This document shows, in pieces, positions 1 through 8,151 of a DNA stretch of 64,000 nt; position 1 is the stretch's first letter, and each line of letters starts with the position of its first letter. The translations under genes and the position numbers were made by a program. Origin of the DNA: Amphritea pacifica (GTDB lineage Bacteria > Pseudomonadota > Gammaproteobacteria > Pseudomonadales > Balneatricaceae); NCBI RefSeq assembly GCF_016924145.1, contig NZ_JAFFZO010000024.1:1-64000 (forward strand). Reading direction: 5' to 3'. The notes below the pieces were generated by a model that ran no database searches, was not told the DNA's origin, and saw only the letters and a list, made by a program, of their open reading frames with translations.

Positions 1-125
1 ATGATCCGGTAGTTCGCGCAAATATCAGTGAGCCAGAGTTAGCGACTCAATCAGAGCTCGAACATAAGCGTGCATTTATTCTAAGTCAAAATCGTTTCAT
101 TGTTGACAGAGGGGAGTCCACATAA
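1..125 (+). CDS. C-terminal fragment of an unidentified protein (truncated by window edge)
   Basis: A frame is open from the first bases of the window to a TAA at 123-125, about 40 codons, reading ...ISEPELATQSELEHKRAF... and ending IVDRGEST. It converges with the flavoprotein gene on the other strand, whose stop lies 33 bases away, which is a normal tail-to-tail arrangement. Residue composition looks protein-like, but I do not recognise a family, and an open stretch this short can arise by chance. Confidence 0.4.
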   Translation, partial: DPVVRANISEPELATQSELEHKRAFILSQNRFIVDRGEST

Positions 126-158
126 GCGAGCAGCGCAGCCGCGATCTAGCCACTGCCC

Positions 159-1346
159 TTAAACCGCCTGCCCCGCAGCCACTCCCGACGCCCAGGCCCA
201 CTGGAAGTTATGGCCGCCCAGATGCCCGGTCACATCGAGGCACTCACCGATAAAATACAAACCAGAAACAGATTTAGTTTCCATCGTTTTCTGATTGATT
301 TCATTAGTATTTATACCACCCATTGTAACTTCGGCCGTACGATAACCTTCTGTGCCCGACGGTTTAATTTTCCAGCAACAGAATGCAGCCGCAACCGCTT
401 CAAGCTGCTTATTGGAGAGGTTTCCTATTACGCCAGAGAGCTCAAACTTTACACAGAGTATCTGTGCCATTCGCTTACTCATCTGCTGCGCCATGATGGT
501 GGTCAGCTCAGCTTTCGGGCGCAGCTCGCGTTGCTCTTTCAGCCACTCGAGAAGATCGAAACCAGGGAACAGATCGATCTCGATCTCTTCACCGGGATGC
601 CAGTAATTGGAGATCTGCAGAATTGCCGGACCACTGAGTCCCCGATGCGTGAACAGCATCATCTCAATAAAGCTGGTTTTACCGATACTCGCCTGAACCC
701 GGTGTGAAACACCGGACAACTCGCTCAGTTGCTCTTTATCTTTGGGTTGCAGGGTAAAAGGCACCAGCGAAGCGCTACGCGGTAACAGATCCAGCGAAAA
801 CTGCTCGGCGATATCGTAGGCAAAACTGGTCGCTCCGCCGTTCGGAATAGACAGCCCCCCGGTAGCAATAACAACTGATTTTGCCGCTATATTGCCGGCT
901 GTGGTTTGCAACTGAAAACCGTTGTCGGTTTGTTGCAGCTTATGCACCTGGGTTTCCGTTCTGATCTCAACCCCTGCCCAGTCACACTCGGTGAGTAAAA
1001 CCTGCAAGATCTCTTTGCTGGACTCATTGCAGAACAACTGTCCCAGCGTTTTCTCGTGATACTCCACCCCGTGACGATCAACCAGATCGATAAAGTCCTG
1101 CGCACTGTAGCGACTCAACGCCGATTTACAAAAATGAGGATTTTCTGAAATAAAGTTCGCGGGTGAGTTATGAATATTGGTGAAGTTACAGCGGCCACCA
1201 CCCGACATCAGAATCTTCCGGCCGATCTTAGCTGTATGCTCAAGCACCAGCACCGAACGTCCCCGATAGCCAGCGGTAGCAGCGCACATCAGACCGGAAG
1301 CACCAGCCCCTACAATAACCACATCAACCTGTTGCAAGGTACACAC
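159..1346 (-). CDS. HI0933/YhiN-family FAD-dependent flavoprotein
   Basis: Full-length (about 395 residues) member of the HI0933-like family of predicted NAD(P)/FAD oxidoreductases. The N-terminus has a Rossmann dinucleotide-binding motif, VVIVGAGASGLMCAA (residues 9-23). The family motif GRKILMSGGGRCNFTN follows at about 42-57, and the C-terminal FAD motif GLYFIGECLDVTGHLGG lies near residue 365. The biochemical substrate of this family is not established. No ATG lies near the start: GTG at 1346 and TTG at 1337 are both possible. A weak AGGAAG sits 2 bases before the first and 8 before the second, so the true start may be 1337. The gene is monocistronic and convergent with the partial gene at the window edge. 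Confidence 0.88.
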   Translation of the reverse strand: MCTLQQVDVVIVGAGASGLMCAATAGYRGRSVLVLEHTAKIGRKILMSGGGRCNFTNIHNSPANFISENPHFCKSALSRYSAQDFIDLVDRHGVEYHEKTLGQLFCNESSKEILQVLLTECDWAGVEIRTETQVHKLQQTDNGFQLQTTAGNIAAKSVVIATGGLSIPNGGATSFAYDIAEQFSLDLLPRSASLVPFTLQPKDKEQLSELSGVSHRVQASIGKTSFIEMMLFTHRGLSGPAILQISNYWHPGEEIEIDLFPGFDLLEWLKEQRELRPKAELTTIMAQQMSKRMAQILCVKFELSGVIGNLSNKQLEAVAAAFCCWKIKPSGTEGYRTAEVTMGGINTNEINQKTMETKSVSGLYFIGECLDVTGHLGGHNFQWAWASGVAAGQAV

Positions 1347-1399
1347 TTCCTGCTTAAAAAAAAACGCATTGTACCCAGTAGAGGTGATTCTAGCGAGTG

Positions 1400-1660
1400 C
1401 TATTGGCTGTTACTGCCCGTCCGGCTGTGACTACCATCACAAAGCGGCGCTGTAGCTGTTTGTTTACAACGGCAGAGAAACACGGTTTCGCTCTTGCGGG
1501 CAACAAAGACCACCGGATCAAGCCCTGTACCCTGATGAGAGCCATCACAGAAAGGCTGATTCGCCGAACGGCCACAGGCACACCAGCAATAGGTTTCACC
1601 CTCTTTCAGATCAACCCTGGCAGGCGAATCGCCCGCACGATGAACATCAGCATGAGTCAT
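1400..1660 (-). CDS. Tandem CDGSH iron-sulfur domain protein
   Basis: Small protein (86 residues from ATG 1660) made almost entirely of two CDGSH zinc-finger-like motifs. Each has the C-x-C-x2-[S/T]-x3-P-x-C-D-G-S-H spacing: CACGRSANQPFCDGSH and CRCKQTATAPLCDGSH. In mitoNEET/CISD-type proteins each such motif binds a [2Fe-2S] cluster through three Cys and one His, so two clusters are expected. No transmembrane segment is visible, so it should be soluble. A longer frame opens at GTG 1702, but ATG 1660 has a GGAG 8 bases upstream and is preferred. The physiological role is unknown; redox or Fe-S transfer is a family-level inference. Confidence 0.85.
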   Translation of the reverse strand: MTHADVHRAGDSPARVDLKEGETYCWCACGRSANQPFCDGSHQGTGLDPVVFVARKSETVFLCRCKQTATAPLCDGSHSRTGSNSQ

Positions 1661-1679
1661 AGTCCGATCTCCATTTACC

Positions 1680-1700
1680 GCCTGCAGTTTATCTGCAGGC
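1680..1700. repeat. Perfect hairpin upstream of the CDGSH gene
   Basis: GCCTGCAG and CTGCAGGC form an 8-bp perfect stem around the loop TTTAT. It lies between the small charged gene (stop at 1750) and the CDGSH start at 1660. No T-run follows on the minus strand, so it is not a classical terminator. It may be a leader structure or a protein-binding palindrome. Confidence 0.5.
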
Positions 1701-1749
1701 ACCAGTAAACGTAGATGAGGCTTTAGCGGAGATCAAACTCCGGAGGGAT

Positions 1750-2025
1750 TTATTTATCTTCGGCTTCCGCCTGGCGAGCCTCTTCAGCGCGCTTCAATCG
1801 ACGAATTTTATCCGCCAGTGGCGTATCACGTTTAGCCTCAGCGGACTCTGCTGCTAATTCAGCTTCACGGGCTTTTTCGTACACTGACTTATGCTTTTTC
1901 TTCTGTTCCAGACTGCGGCGCTTACGGCTCTCATAGCTATCGGGATCAGCCAGTTTCTCGCTGCGCCGGGGCACATCGAGAAAAATGGGCTTTGGTGAAG
2001 TACGCTTTTTCTTAATACGTGTCAT
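1750..2025 (-). CDS. Small highly charged protein coupled to YlqF, unknown function
   Basis: 91 residues from ATG 2025, extremely rich in Lys, Arg, Glu and Ala. The N-terminus is basic (MTRIKKKRTSPKPIF) and a long predicted helix follows, with runs such as RKRRSLEQKKKHKSVYEKAR. There is no signal peptide or membrane segment. The start codon lies one base after the stop of the YlqF GTPase, so the two are probably translationally coupled. The composition resembles rRNA- or GTPase-associated accessory proteins such as YihI, but the similarity is too weak to name it. Role in ribosome assembly is inferred only from the neighbour and the basic composition. Confidence 0.7.
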   Translation of the reverse strand: MTRIKKKRTSPKPIFLDVPRRSEKLADPDSYESRKRRSLEQKKKHKSVYEKAREAELAAESAEAKRDTPLADKIRRLKRAEEARQAEAEDK

Positions 2026-2026
2026 A

Positions 2027-2983
2027 TCATTTACCTTTATTTCTCTGAGCCGGGCGATCACTCTGTGACTCTGCCTCCAGCCCTTCCTGCGCTTCTCGTT
2101 CCTGCTCCAGACGTTCTGCTTCCAGCCGTTGCTGCTCCCACTTTAACAGCCACTCTTCGACCGTTTCGTAGGTTATCTGCCCCAGTTGACCTCCGCGCAA
2201 TTCGTTAAGCAGTATTTCTGATGCTTTATGCATATCGATCTTGCCGCCGGGTCTCAGTCCGCCACGCTTGCGCCCAATCTCTTCCAGCACCTGGTCGCCG
2301 CGCTCTGGCAGTTGCTTCAGTTTATAGCGAGCCACCAGCAACTCTGGGTATGCTTTACGCAAAAACTCAGCAGCGTACAGCGCAACATCTTCGAATTCGA
2401 TTGCGGTATTTTTAATAGCCCCACTGGCGGCCAGGCGGTAGCCTGAATCGATATCTTCAATTTTAGGCCATAACATCCCCGGCGTATCGGACAGCGCCAT
2501 ACCGTTGCGCAGGGTAAAACGTTTCTGCCCCTTAGTAACCGCGGGCTCGTTGCCGACTTTAGCGATTTTCCTGCCCAACAGGGCATTGATCATGGTGGAC
2601 TTGCCAACATTGGGTATCCCCATAATCATCGCCCGAACCTGACGCCCATGATTACTTCGCGAAGGCACCAGTTTATTGCACAGATCGGGAATAGTGCTGA
2701 TCAGCTTTTTCTGCGAATAATCGATTATCAGTGCCTGAGTGTCGGGCAGACTGTTATAAAACGCCGCCCACTCCTGCGTTCGCTGAGGGTCCGCCAGATC
2801 ACTCTTATTCAGCAACTTGATGACCGGTGTTCCTTTGCGCAGCTGAGACACCATCGGATTTTCACTGGAAACCGGCAGGCGCGCATCAAGCACCTCGATC
2901 ACCACATCGATCTCATCCATCACCTGGGCGATCTCTTTGCGGGCTTTGTGCATATGGCCCGGGAACCAGTTAATTGTACTCAT
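2027..2983 (-). CDS. ylqF: YlqF/RbgA-type ribosome biogenesis GTPase
   Basis: Circularly permuted GTPase: the G4 motif NKSD (about residue 60) precedes the P-loop GIPNVGKST (about 122-130) and the G3 motif DTPGM (about 166), the order typical of the YlqF/YawG family. It starts with the family signature INWFPGHMHKARKEI. In Bacillus RbgA drives late 50S assembly, and the same role is inferred here. ATG 2983 is preferred over GTG 2989 because homologues begin close to the INWFPGHM motif. The C-terminus is a charged Glu/Gln/Arg-rich tail. It is cotranscribed with the small charged protein downstream. Confidence 0.9.
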   Translation of the reverse strand: MSTINWFPGHMHKARKEIAQVMDEIDVVIEVLDARLPVSSENPMVSQLRKGTPVIKLLNKSDLADPQRTQEWAAFYNSLPDTQALIIDYSQKKLISTIPDLCNKLVPSRSNHGRQVRAMIMGIPNVGKSTMINALLGRKIAKVGNEPAVTKGQKRFTLRNGMALSDTPGMLWPKIEDIDSGYRLAASGAIKNTAIEFEDVALYAAEFLRKAYPELLVARYKLKQLPERGDQVLEEIGRKRGGLRPGGKIDMHKASEILLNELRGGQLGQITYETVEEWLLKWEQQRLEAERLEQEREAQEGLEAESQSDRPAQRNKGK

Positions 2984-3156
2984 AATCACAGTCTGCTAAA
3001 TCAGGGAGCAACATTATACCTGTCGCATTGAAAACAGCGACTTCTTTTGCTGTTTATCCCATAATCCTATTACCTGTATTGGTGATAAACCAGCTGACAA
3101 CAGAAACTGCTGATTATATGCTGTAGCAAAAAGCAGTTTTGAATGGAAAAAACTAT

Positions 3157-4380
3157 ATGGAAAGCACATCAGATTCACAAGTTCTGATGGCCCGCCAGCC
3201 GATCTTTGACCGCAGCCAGCGGGTAGTCGCCTATGAACTGCTCTACCGGGACGATCAGGACCCGGATAACAGCCTGTTCCGCAATGCCGGTTCTACCAGT
3301 GAGGTTATCCTTAACTCCTACACCAGCATCTCTGATCAGGGGGAGCTGAAACGGGTGCCAGCGTTTATCAACCTCAATCGAGACCTGCTGGTGTCTGACG
3401 ACTTCCCTGAGCTGCCACGTAAAAACATAGTCCTCGAAGTGCATCACAACATTAAACCAGATCGCGAAATCATCATCGCAATTTACCGTCTGGTCAAGGC
3501 GGGTTACCGCATCGCGCTGGATCATTTCACCTATAAAGCAGCGTATGAACCCCTGCTGAAGATGGCACATATCGTCAAGGTTGATGTGCAGAATATGAGC
3601 GTTGAGGAAGTGGCCGAGCAGGTGCGGCTGCTAACGCCCTTCAAAGTCACCCTGCTGGCGGAAAAAATCCAGACGGTAGAGATGCTGGAAGCGTGCAATA
3701 AACTCGGTTTTAAGCTGTTTCAGGGACACTTCCTCAGCAAACCTAAACTGGTTAAAGGGAAGAAAGTTGACCCGAACCAGGCCGCGCTGTTTGAACTGGT
3801 GCAGGAACTTCAGAATCCCAACACCACTCCTGAGCGACTTGAACATCTGATTATCCGCGATCCGGTACTCACCTATAAGCTCCTGCGTATCGTCAACTCA
3901 GCGGCCTACTCCCTGGTGCGCAAGGTTGAATCCCTGACTGAAGCGATCGTTATGTTGGGAATGACGCAGATCAGGAAGTGGGCGACTCTGATTGCGCTTA
4001 ACAACCAGAGCGGCAAACCAGAAGAGATCTGCCGCAGTCTGCTGGTACGGGGGCGGATGTGTGAAGAGATCGCACTGGCAAGCAAACGCAGTAATCCCGG
4101 CAGCTATTTCATGACGGGTATGATGTCCAATTTACACCTGTTGCTGGATATTGATCGTGAATCGATGCTCCGGGAAGTCCCCCTGAGTGACGAGATCAAA
4201 AATGCGATTCTGTTGAATGAGGGCGAGATGGGCGAAACGCTGATGTATGTTGGCAACTATGAAGCGGGCGACTGGGATCTGTTGCCAACCAATTTCGATT
4301 CAAACCTCTATGAAACCTGCTATCGCAAAGCCCTCGACTGGAGTAAAGAAGCGATGCAGGCGCTCAGTGATATCGATTAA
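3157..4380 (+). CDS. EAL-HDOD (YuxH-like) signalling protein
   Basis: About 407 residues with an N-terminal EAL-like domain (MARQPIFDRSQRVVAYELLY, extending to about residue 200) followed by an HDOD domain (about 205-400, typified by LLRIVNSAAYSLVRKVESL and EAIVMLGMTQIRKWATL). This is the YuxH architecture. The EAL domain keeps E-L-L-Y-R, but the catalytic DDFG-type motif reads LDHFTY and the loop Glu region reads AEKIQT. It is therefore probably a c-di-GMP-binding or degenerate module and not an active phosphodiesterase. A TTG codon at 3139 is in frame, but ATG 3157 with GGAAAA upstream is the better start. A 16-base hairpin lies just downstream. Confidence 0.88.
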   Translation: MESTSDSQVLMARQPIFDRSQRVVAYELLYRDDQDPDNSLFRNAGSTSEVILNSYTSISDQGELKRVPAFINLNRDLLVSDDFPELPRKNIVLEVHHNIKPDREIIIAIYRLVKAGYRIALDHFTYKAAYEPLLKMAHIVKVDVQNMSVEEVAEQVRLLTPFKVTLLAEKIQTVEMLEACNKLGFKLFQGHFLSKPKLVKGKKVDPNQAALFELVQELQNPNTTPERLEHLIIRDPVLTYKLLRIVNSAAYSLVRKVESLTEAIVMLGMTQIRKWATLIALNNQSGKPEEICRSLLVRGRMCEEIALASKRSNPGSYFMTGMMSNLHLLLDIDRESMLREVPLSDEIKNAILLNEGEMGETLMYVGNYEAGDWDLLPTNFDSNLYETCYRKALDWSKEAMQALSDID

Positions 4381-4407
4381 TCTTCTCTGGCCTCAGCATA
4401 TCCCCTG

Positions 4408-4423
4408 GGCCGCATTTGCGGCC
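4408..4423. terminator. Hairpin between convergent EAL-HDOD gene and maiA
   Basis: GGCCGC-ATTT-GCGGCC is a perfect 6-bp GC stem with a 4-base loop, placed between the two convergent stops at 4380 and 4437. It lacks a long T tract on either strand, so termination efficiency is uncertain. Confidence 0.5.
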
Positions 4424-4436
4424 TTGCTAACCCACT

Positions 4437-5069
4437 TCATGCTCCGGGCTGCAGATCGGGATGGGCAGCGGCAAATGCCTGAATCTGCAAACAGTTTTCA
4501 TTTATCCGGACAATGTTGGGGTAGCGCTCAAGATCGCAGTTGAACCGGTTGGCATTAAATACCTGCGGAACCAGACAAAGATCAGCCAGCGACACCTGAT
4601 CGCCAAAACTATAACGGCCAGACACCTGGCTAAGCAGCTGTTCCAGCGCGGTAAACCCCTGATAGATCCAGTGCCGGTACCACTCGGTTTTTTCGCCTTC
4701 GCTAACACCCAGTTCAGACACCAGATAGTTAAGCATACGCAGATTATTAAGCGGATGGATATCACAGGCAATCAGTTGTGCCATTGCTCGCACGGTTGCC
4801 CGATCAGCAGCCGTTTCTGGCAGTAGCGGCACACCACCAGAACAGGACTCCTCCAGATATTCACAGATCGCCAGCGATTGAGTCAGCAGCAGCACTCCAT
4901 CCTCAAGTGCCGGAACCAGCCCCTGGGGGTTTCGGGCCAGATATTCGGCAGAACGCTGCTCACCGGCAAGCAAACTGACCGGAACCTGCTGATACTCAAC
5001 CTCTTTAAGATTCAAGGCGATACGAACGCGGTAAGCCGCTGAAGAGCGGCAGTAGTCATACAGAATCAT
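4437..5069 (-). CDS. maiA: Maleylacetoacetate isomerase (zeta-class GST)
   Basis: 210 residues with the zeta-class glutathione S-transferase layout: N-terminal thioredoxin-like half (MILYDYCRSSAAYRVRIALN) and C-terminal helical half. The active-site segment keeps the two serines and the RVRIALN helix; the Cys present in the eukaryotic SSC motif is Ala here. NPQGLVPALEDG carries the cis-Pro loop for glutathione. MaiA isomerises maleylacetoacetate to fumarylacetoacetate in tyrosine and homogentisate breakdown. No hmgA or fahA partner lies next to it in this window, so the pathway link rests on family resemblance alone. Confidence 0.87.
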   Translation of the reverse strand: MILYDYCRSSAAYRVRIALNLKEVEYQQVPVSLLAGEQRSAEYLARNPQGLVPALEDGVLLLTQSLAICEYLEESCSGGVPLLPETAADRATVRAMAQLIACDIHPLNNLRMLNYLVSELGVSEGEKTEWYRHWIYQGFTALEQLLSQVSGRYSFGDQVSLADLCLVPQVFNANRFNCDLERYPNIVRINENCLQIQAFAAAHPDLQPGA

Positions 5070-5156
5070 TTATCTTACCCAATATATTTTATTATTAAAC
5101 AGACGCTTATAGAAAAAATTAAAAGTAGATTATCATAATAAACGGTCAGTCCAGGA

Positions 5157-6083
5157 TTAAGAACGGCTTTGGCAGTGTAGTTTTTGCTGCAGATTATTTT
5201 CCAGCCAGCCCTGAAAAAATTCGATAAATAAGCTGACTTTCGGAGGGCTGTATTTGCGATCAGGGTAGATTGCATAAAGGCTGAGCTGCTCTGCCTGAAA
5301 CTCTGGAAGCAGTAATTCCAAACGTCCCTCCTCAACATAGCGTTCGATTACAAATGAGGCCAGATTAGCCACCCCCCGATGCGCCAGGGCAGCCTGTAAT
5401 ACCAGCAGACTGTTGTTCGCTTTCAGGTCTCCACTGACCTGTACAGTCTGGCTGCCTTCAGCGTTTGTCAGGGTCCAGAGATTGGTATTACTTGCCAGCA
5501 TAAAGACCAGACAGTTATGTTGTCTGAGATCCTCGGGTGTCTGGGGATGACCATGCTGCGCCAGATAGCTGGGGGTGGCACAGAGGAACAGCGGGATGGA
5601 AGCTATCTGACGAGCGATGAGACTGGAATCCGGTAGTTTAGGGTGGGCTATTCTCAACGCCAGATCAAACCCCTCTTTGAGCAGCTCGACATCGCTGTCA
5701 TCGAGCGCAACTTCCAGCTGCACATCCGGATAAGCAGCCATAAACTCAGGGATCGCCTTTGACAGCAACAACTGACCAAAGGTCATATTGCAGTTAATCC
5801 TCAGCAGCCCCCGGGGCTTTCCCTGCAACTGAGACACCAGGTTTTCAGCTTCGTCCACATCTGCAAGAATTGCCTGACACTTCTCATGGTAGGCCGCCCC
5901 CACTTCCGTGACACTGAGACGCCGGGTTGTGCGTTGCAGAAGCCGGGCACCGACATGCTGCTCCAGATGTGAAATCTGTTTACTCACTGATGAGCTGGAG
6001 ATCCCCAGTTCAGAGGCTGCCAGGGAAAAGCTTTTGAGATCTACCACCCTGACGAATACAGCCATTGCCGACAAAACATCCAT
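5157..6083 (-). CDS. LysR-family transcriptional regulator
   Basis: 308 residues: N-terminal winged helix (MDVLSAMAVFVRVVDLKSFS, HTH about 18-40, recognition region SSSSVSKQISHLEQHVGARL) and a periplasmic-binding-like effector domain from about residue 90. The sequence resembles the CrgA/DsdC-like branch, whose effectors vary widely. It lies upstream of maiA on the same strand with 87 bases between, so it could be cotranscribed with or control that gene. A usp terminator separates it from the TRAP operon. The ligand cannot be read from the sequence. Confidence 0.87.
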   Translation of the reverse strand: MDVLSAMAVFVRVVDLKSFSLAASELGISSSSVSKQISHLEQHVGARLLQRTTRRLSVTEVGAAYHEKCQAILADVDEAENLVSQLQGKPRGLLRINCNMTFGQLLLSKAIPEFMAAYPDVQLEVALDDSDVELLKEGFDLALRIAHPKLPDSSLIARQIASIPLFLCATPSYLAQHGHPQTPEDLRQHNCLVFMLASNTNLWTLTNAEGSQTVQVSGDLKANNSLLVLQAALAHRGVANLASFVIERYVEEGRLELLLPEFQAEQLSLYAIYPDRKYSPPKVSLFIEFFQGWLENNLQQKLHCQSRS

Positions 6084-6183
6084 TCACTGCCTCTCCTGAA
6101 CACTGATCAGGCTTTAACCTATCAGGGCATACGCTGATACACAATATTAATTCCATAAAGATAATAATCATGGGTCTGAAGCA

Positions 6184-6212
6184 CAAAAAAAGCGACTTCA
6201 GAAGCCGCTTTT
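6184..6212 (-). terminator. Rho-independent terminator of the TRAP-usp operon
   Basis: Read on the minus strand, AAAAGCGGCTTCTGAAGTCGC is followed by TTTTTTT. The stem pairs GCG/CGC and CTT/AAG around one mismatch. It lies 18 bases after the usp stop and closes the dctP-dctQ-dctM-usp unit. Confidence 0.75.
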
Positions 6213-6229
6213 ATCCGCTAATACAGCGA

Positions 6230-6712
6230 TCAGAGTGGCACGATCAGCACCGGCCGCTTTGAGTTATGCATCACTTTATTGGCGGTTGAGCCGAGCAGGA
6301 ACTGTCCCATAGCAGAGTGCGTCCGGGTTCCCATCACGATGACATCGGCGTTGATCTCATCCGCCACTCTGAGTATGGTTTTCCAGGGAGTTCCCTCCTC
6401 TACACGGGAGGTTACAGCGCCTTCATCAAGGATCTCATTCTGCTCAAGTTCCGACTCGCAGAAACGCTGGATTCGCTCCTCAATTTTAAATTTGAGGTTT
6501 TCCAGGCTCTGATCATGCAGCTCATTCAGATCCGCCTCACTAATCATGTTTTGAACAATACTCTGCGCTGAGGCACTCAGAGGTTCTATCACATGCAGGT
6601 AGGTAATTTCAGAATGATAATGGCCACACAGGCTCACCGCAGCACGAAATGCCGGACGTGAACCTTTATCAATATCAGACGCATACAGGATTTTTTTTAC
6701 ATCAGGTAGCAT
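6230..6712 (-). CDS. Universal stress protein (UspA family) in TRAP operon
   Basis: 160-residue single Usp domain beginning MLPDVKKILYASDIDKGSRP. The C-terminal nucleotide-binding signature reads VMGTRTHSAMGQFLLGSTAN. The usual G-2x-G-9x-G-S has Thr at the second Gly, so ATP binding is likely but not certain. It is the last gene of the TRAP operon, 60 bases after dctM, and a terminator follows. The same arrangement is known in the Halomonas ectoine transporter TeaABC, whose Usp protein TeaD regulates uptake. A similar regulatory role here is an inference from position. Confidence 0.88.
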   Translation of the reverse strand: MLPDVKKILYASDIDKGSRPAFRAAVSLCGHYHSEITYLHVIEPLSASAQSIVQNMISEADLNELHDQSLENLKFKIEERIQRFCESELEQNEILDEGAVTSRVEEGTPWKTILRVADEINADVIVMGTRTHSAMGQFLLGSTANKVMHNSKRPVLIVPL

Positions 6713-6772
6713 AACAGTAACCTTCTGATAAAGGGCCCCGGCTCCCTATTAAGAGTAAGAGGCCGTAACATA

Positions 6773-8101
6773 TTAACGATACAGCAGCTCAGGCAGAAAC
6801 AGCGATATCGATGAGATAAAGGTGATCAGCGCCAGGCGAACGATATCAGCGCACCAGAACGGGGTAACCCCCTTAAAAATAGTACTGGCTTTAACGTCTC
6901 TCAGCACCGCACTCAGAACAAATACGTTCATGCCCACCGGTGGCGTGATCAGACTGATCTCAGTCACCACGACAACGACAATACCAAACCACACCAGGTC
7001 AAAGCCGAGACTCTGAACCAGCGGGAAAAAGATCGGCACCGTCAGTAGCAACATCGACAAACTTTCAAACACCATACCCAGTACAATGTAGATCGCCAAA
7101 ATAACCAGAATAACCACCATTGGGGCAACATCCAGGCTGTTGACCAGATCCAGAAGGTCTGACGGCAGGCCGGCACGGTTGATAAAGTTGGAGAAGATCA
7201 GCGCACCGATCAACACTCCGAAGAGCATCGCCGAGGTACGGGCGGTATCCGTAAGAATATCGAACAGACTGCCAAAACTAAGCGATCTGCGATACAGGGC
7301 AATAATAAATGCACCACCGGCACCAATACCCGCCGCTTCCGTCGGTGTAAAGATACCGAGATAGATTCCTCCCATCACCACAGAGAACAGCGCCAACACA
7401 CCCCAGACACCATTTAATGCCTGAATCCGCTCGGGCCAGCTCATCTTTTCACCGCAAGGTCCCGCTTCAGGAGTACGCCAGACAACAAACCTGACGGCGC
7501 AGAGATAGAGTAAAATACCCAAAAACCCGGGAATAAAGCCCGCCGCAAATAACTCACGGATACTGGTCTCAGTAAGCAGACCATAGATAACCAGAATAAC
7601 GGAGGGTGGAATCAGTATTCCCAGAGTACCACCTGCGGCAATGGAGGCGGTGGCCAGAGAATCGGCATAGCCATATTTGCGCATCGGCGGCATCGCCACC
7701 TTTGCCATCGTCGCGGAAGTCGCCAGACTGGAGCCACAAATGGCCGAAAAACCACCACAGGCAACCACCGTAGCCATCGACAAACCACCCTTGCGGTGAC
7801 CGAGAAAAGCGTAGGATGCCCGATAGAGCTCATGAGAAAGACCCGACTTGGTAACCAGATTCCCCATCAGGATAAATAGCGGAATCACTGACAGGCTATA
7901 CTCCTGAGCAGTATTAATCACCCGTTTGGAAGCCATCGTCAGAGAGGAGTTCCAGTTAAAATCCATAAAATTATCAAAGCTCAGGCCCTGCATATAGGCA
8001 AAACCAAAGAAGCCCACCAGGCCCATGGCAAATGCGATCGGCACGCGGACCACCACGATGAACAGTAATAAAATTACAAAACCAGTTAATGCAGTAATCA
8101 T
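6773..8101 (-). CDS. dctM: TRAP transporter large membrane subunit (DctM type)
   Basis: 442 residues, strongly hydrophobic, with about 12 predicted membrane helices. Family hallmarks include the loop segment GTLGILIPPSVILVIYG (about residues 155-171) and the C-terminal LITPPVGMNVFVL. As DctM of a tripartite ATP-independent periplasmic transporter it forms the Na+-coupled translocation path in the inner membrane together with DctQ. The start lies 50 bases after the dctQ stop, and usp follows. The substrate is not readable; the family carries C4-dicarboxylates, sugar acids, ectoine, aromatic and other organic acids. Confidence 0.92.
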   Translation of the reverse strand: MITALTGFVILLLFIVVVRVPIAFAMGLVGFFGFAYMQGLSFDNFMDFNWNSSLTMASKRVINTAQEYSLSVIPLFILMGNLVTKSGLSHELYRASYAFLGHRKGGLSMATVVACGGFSAICGSSLATSATMAKVAMPPMRKYGYADSLATASIAAGGTLGILIPPSVILVIYGLLTETSIRELFAAGFIPGFLGILLYLCAVRFVVWRTPEAGPCGEKMSWPERIQALNGVWGVLALFSVVMGGIYLGIFTPTEAAGIGAGGAFIIALYRRSLSFGSLFDILTDTARTSAMLFGVLIGALIFSNFINRAGLPSDLLDLVNSLDVAPMVVILVILAIYIVLGMVFESLSMLLLTVPIFFPLVQSLGFDLVWFGIVVVVVTEISLITPPVGMNVFVLSAVLRDVKASTIFKGVTPFWCADIVRLALITFISSISLFLPELLYR

Positions 8102-8151
8102 TCTTATAATACCTGTAACGTTGTCAGCGCATTAATACCGGAGACCCGGAA

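Noticed and set aside
5075-5338. 87-codon frame covering the maiA/LysR junction
   Set aside because: It is a shadow frame largely inside the LysR gene, with irregular composition.
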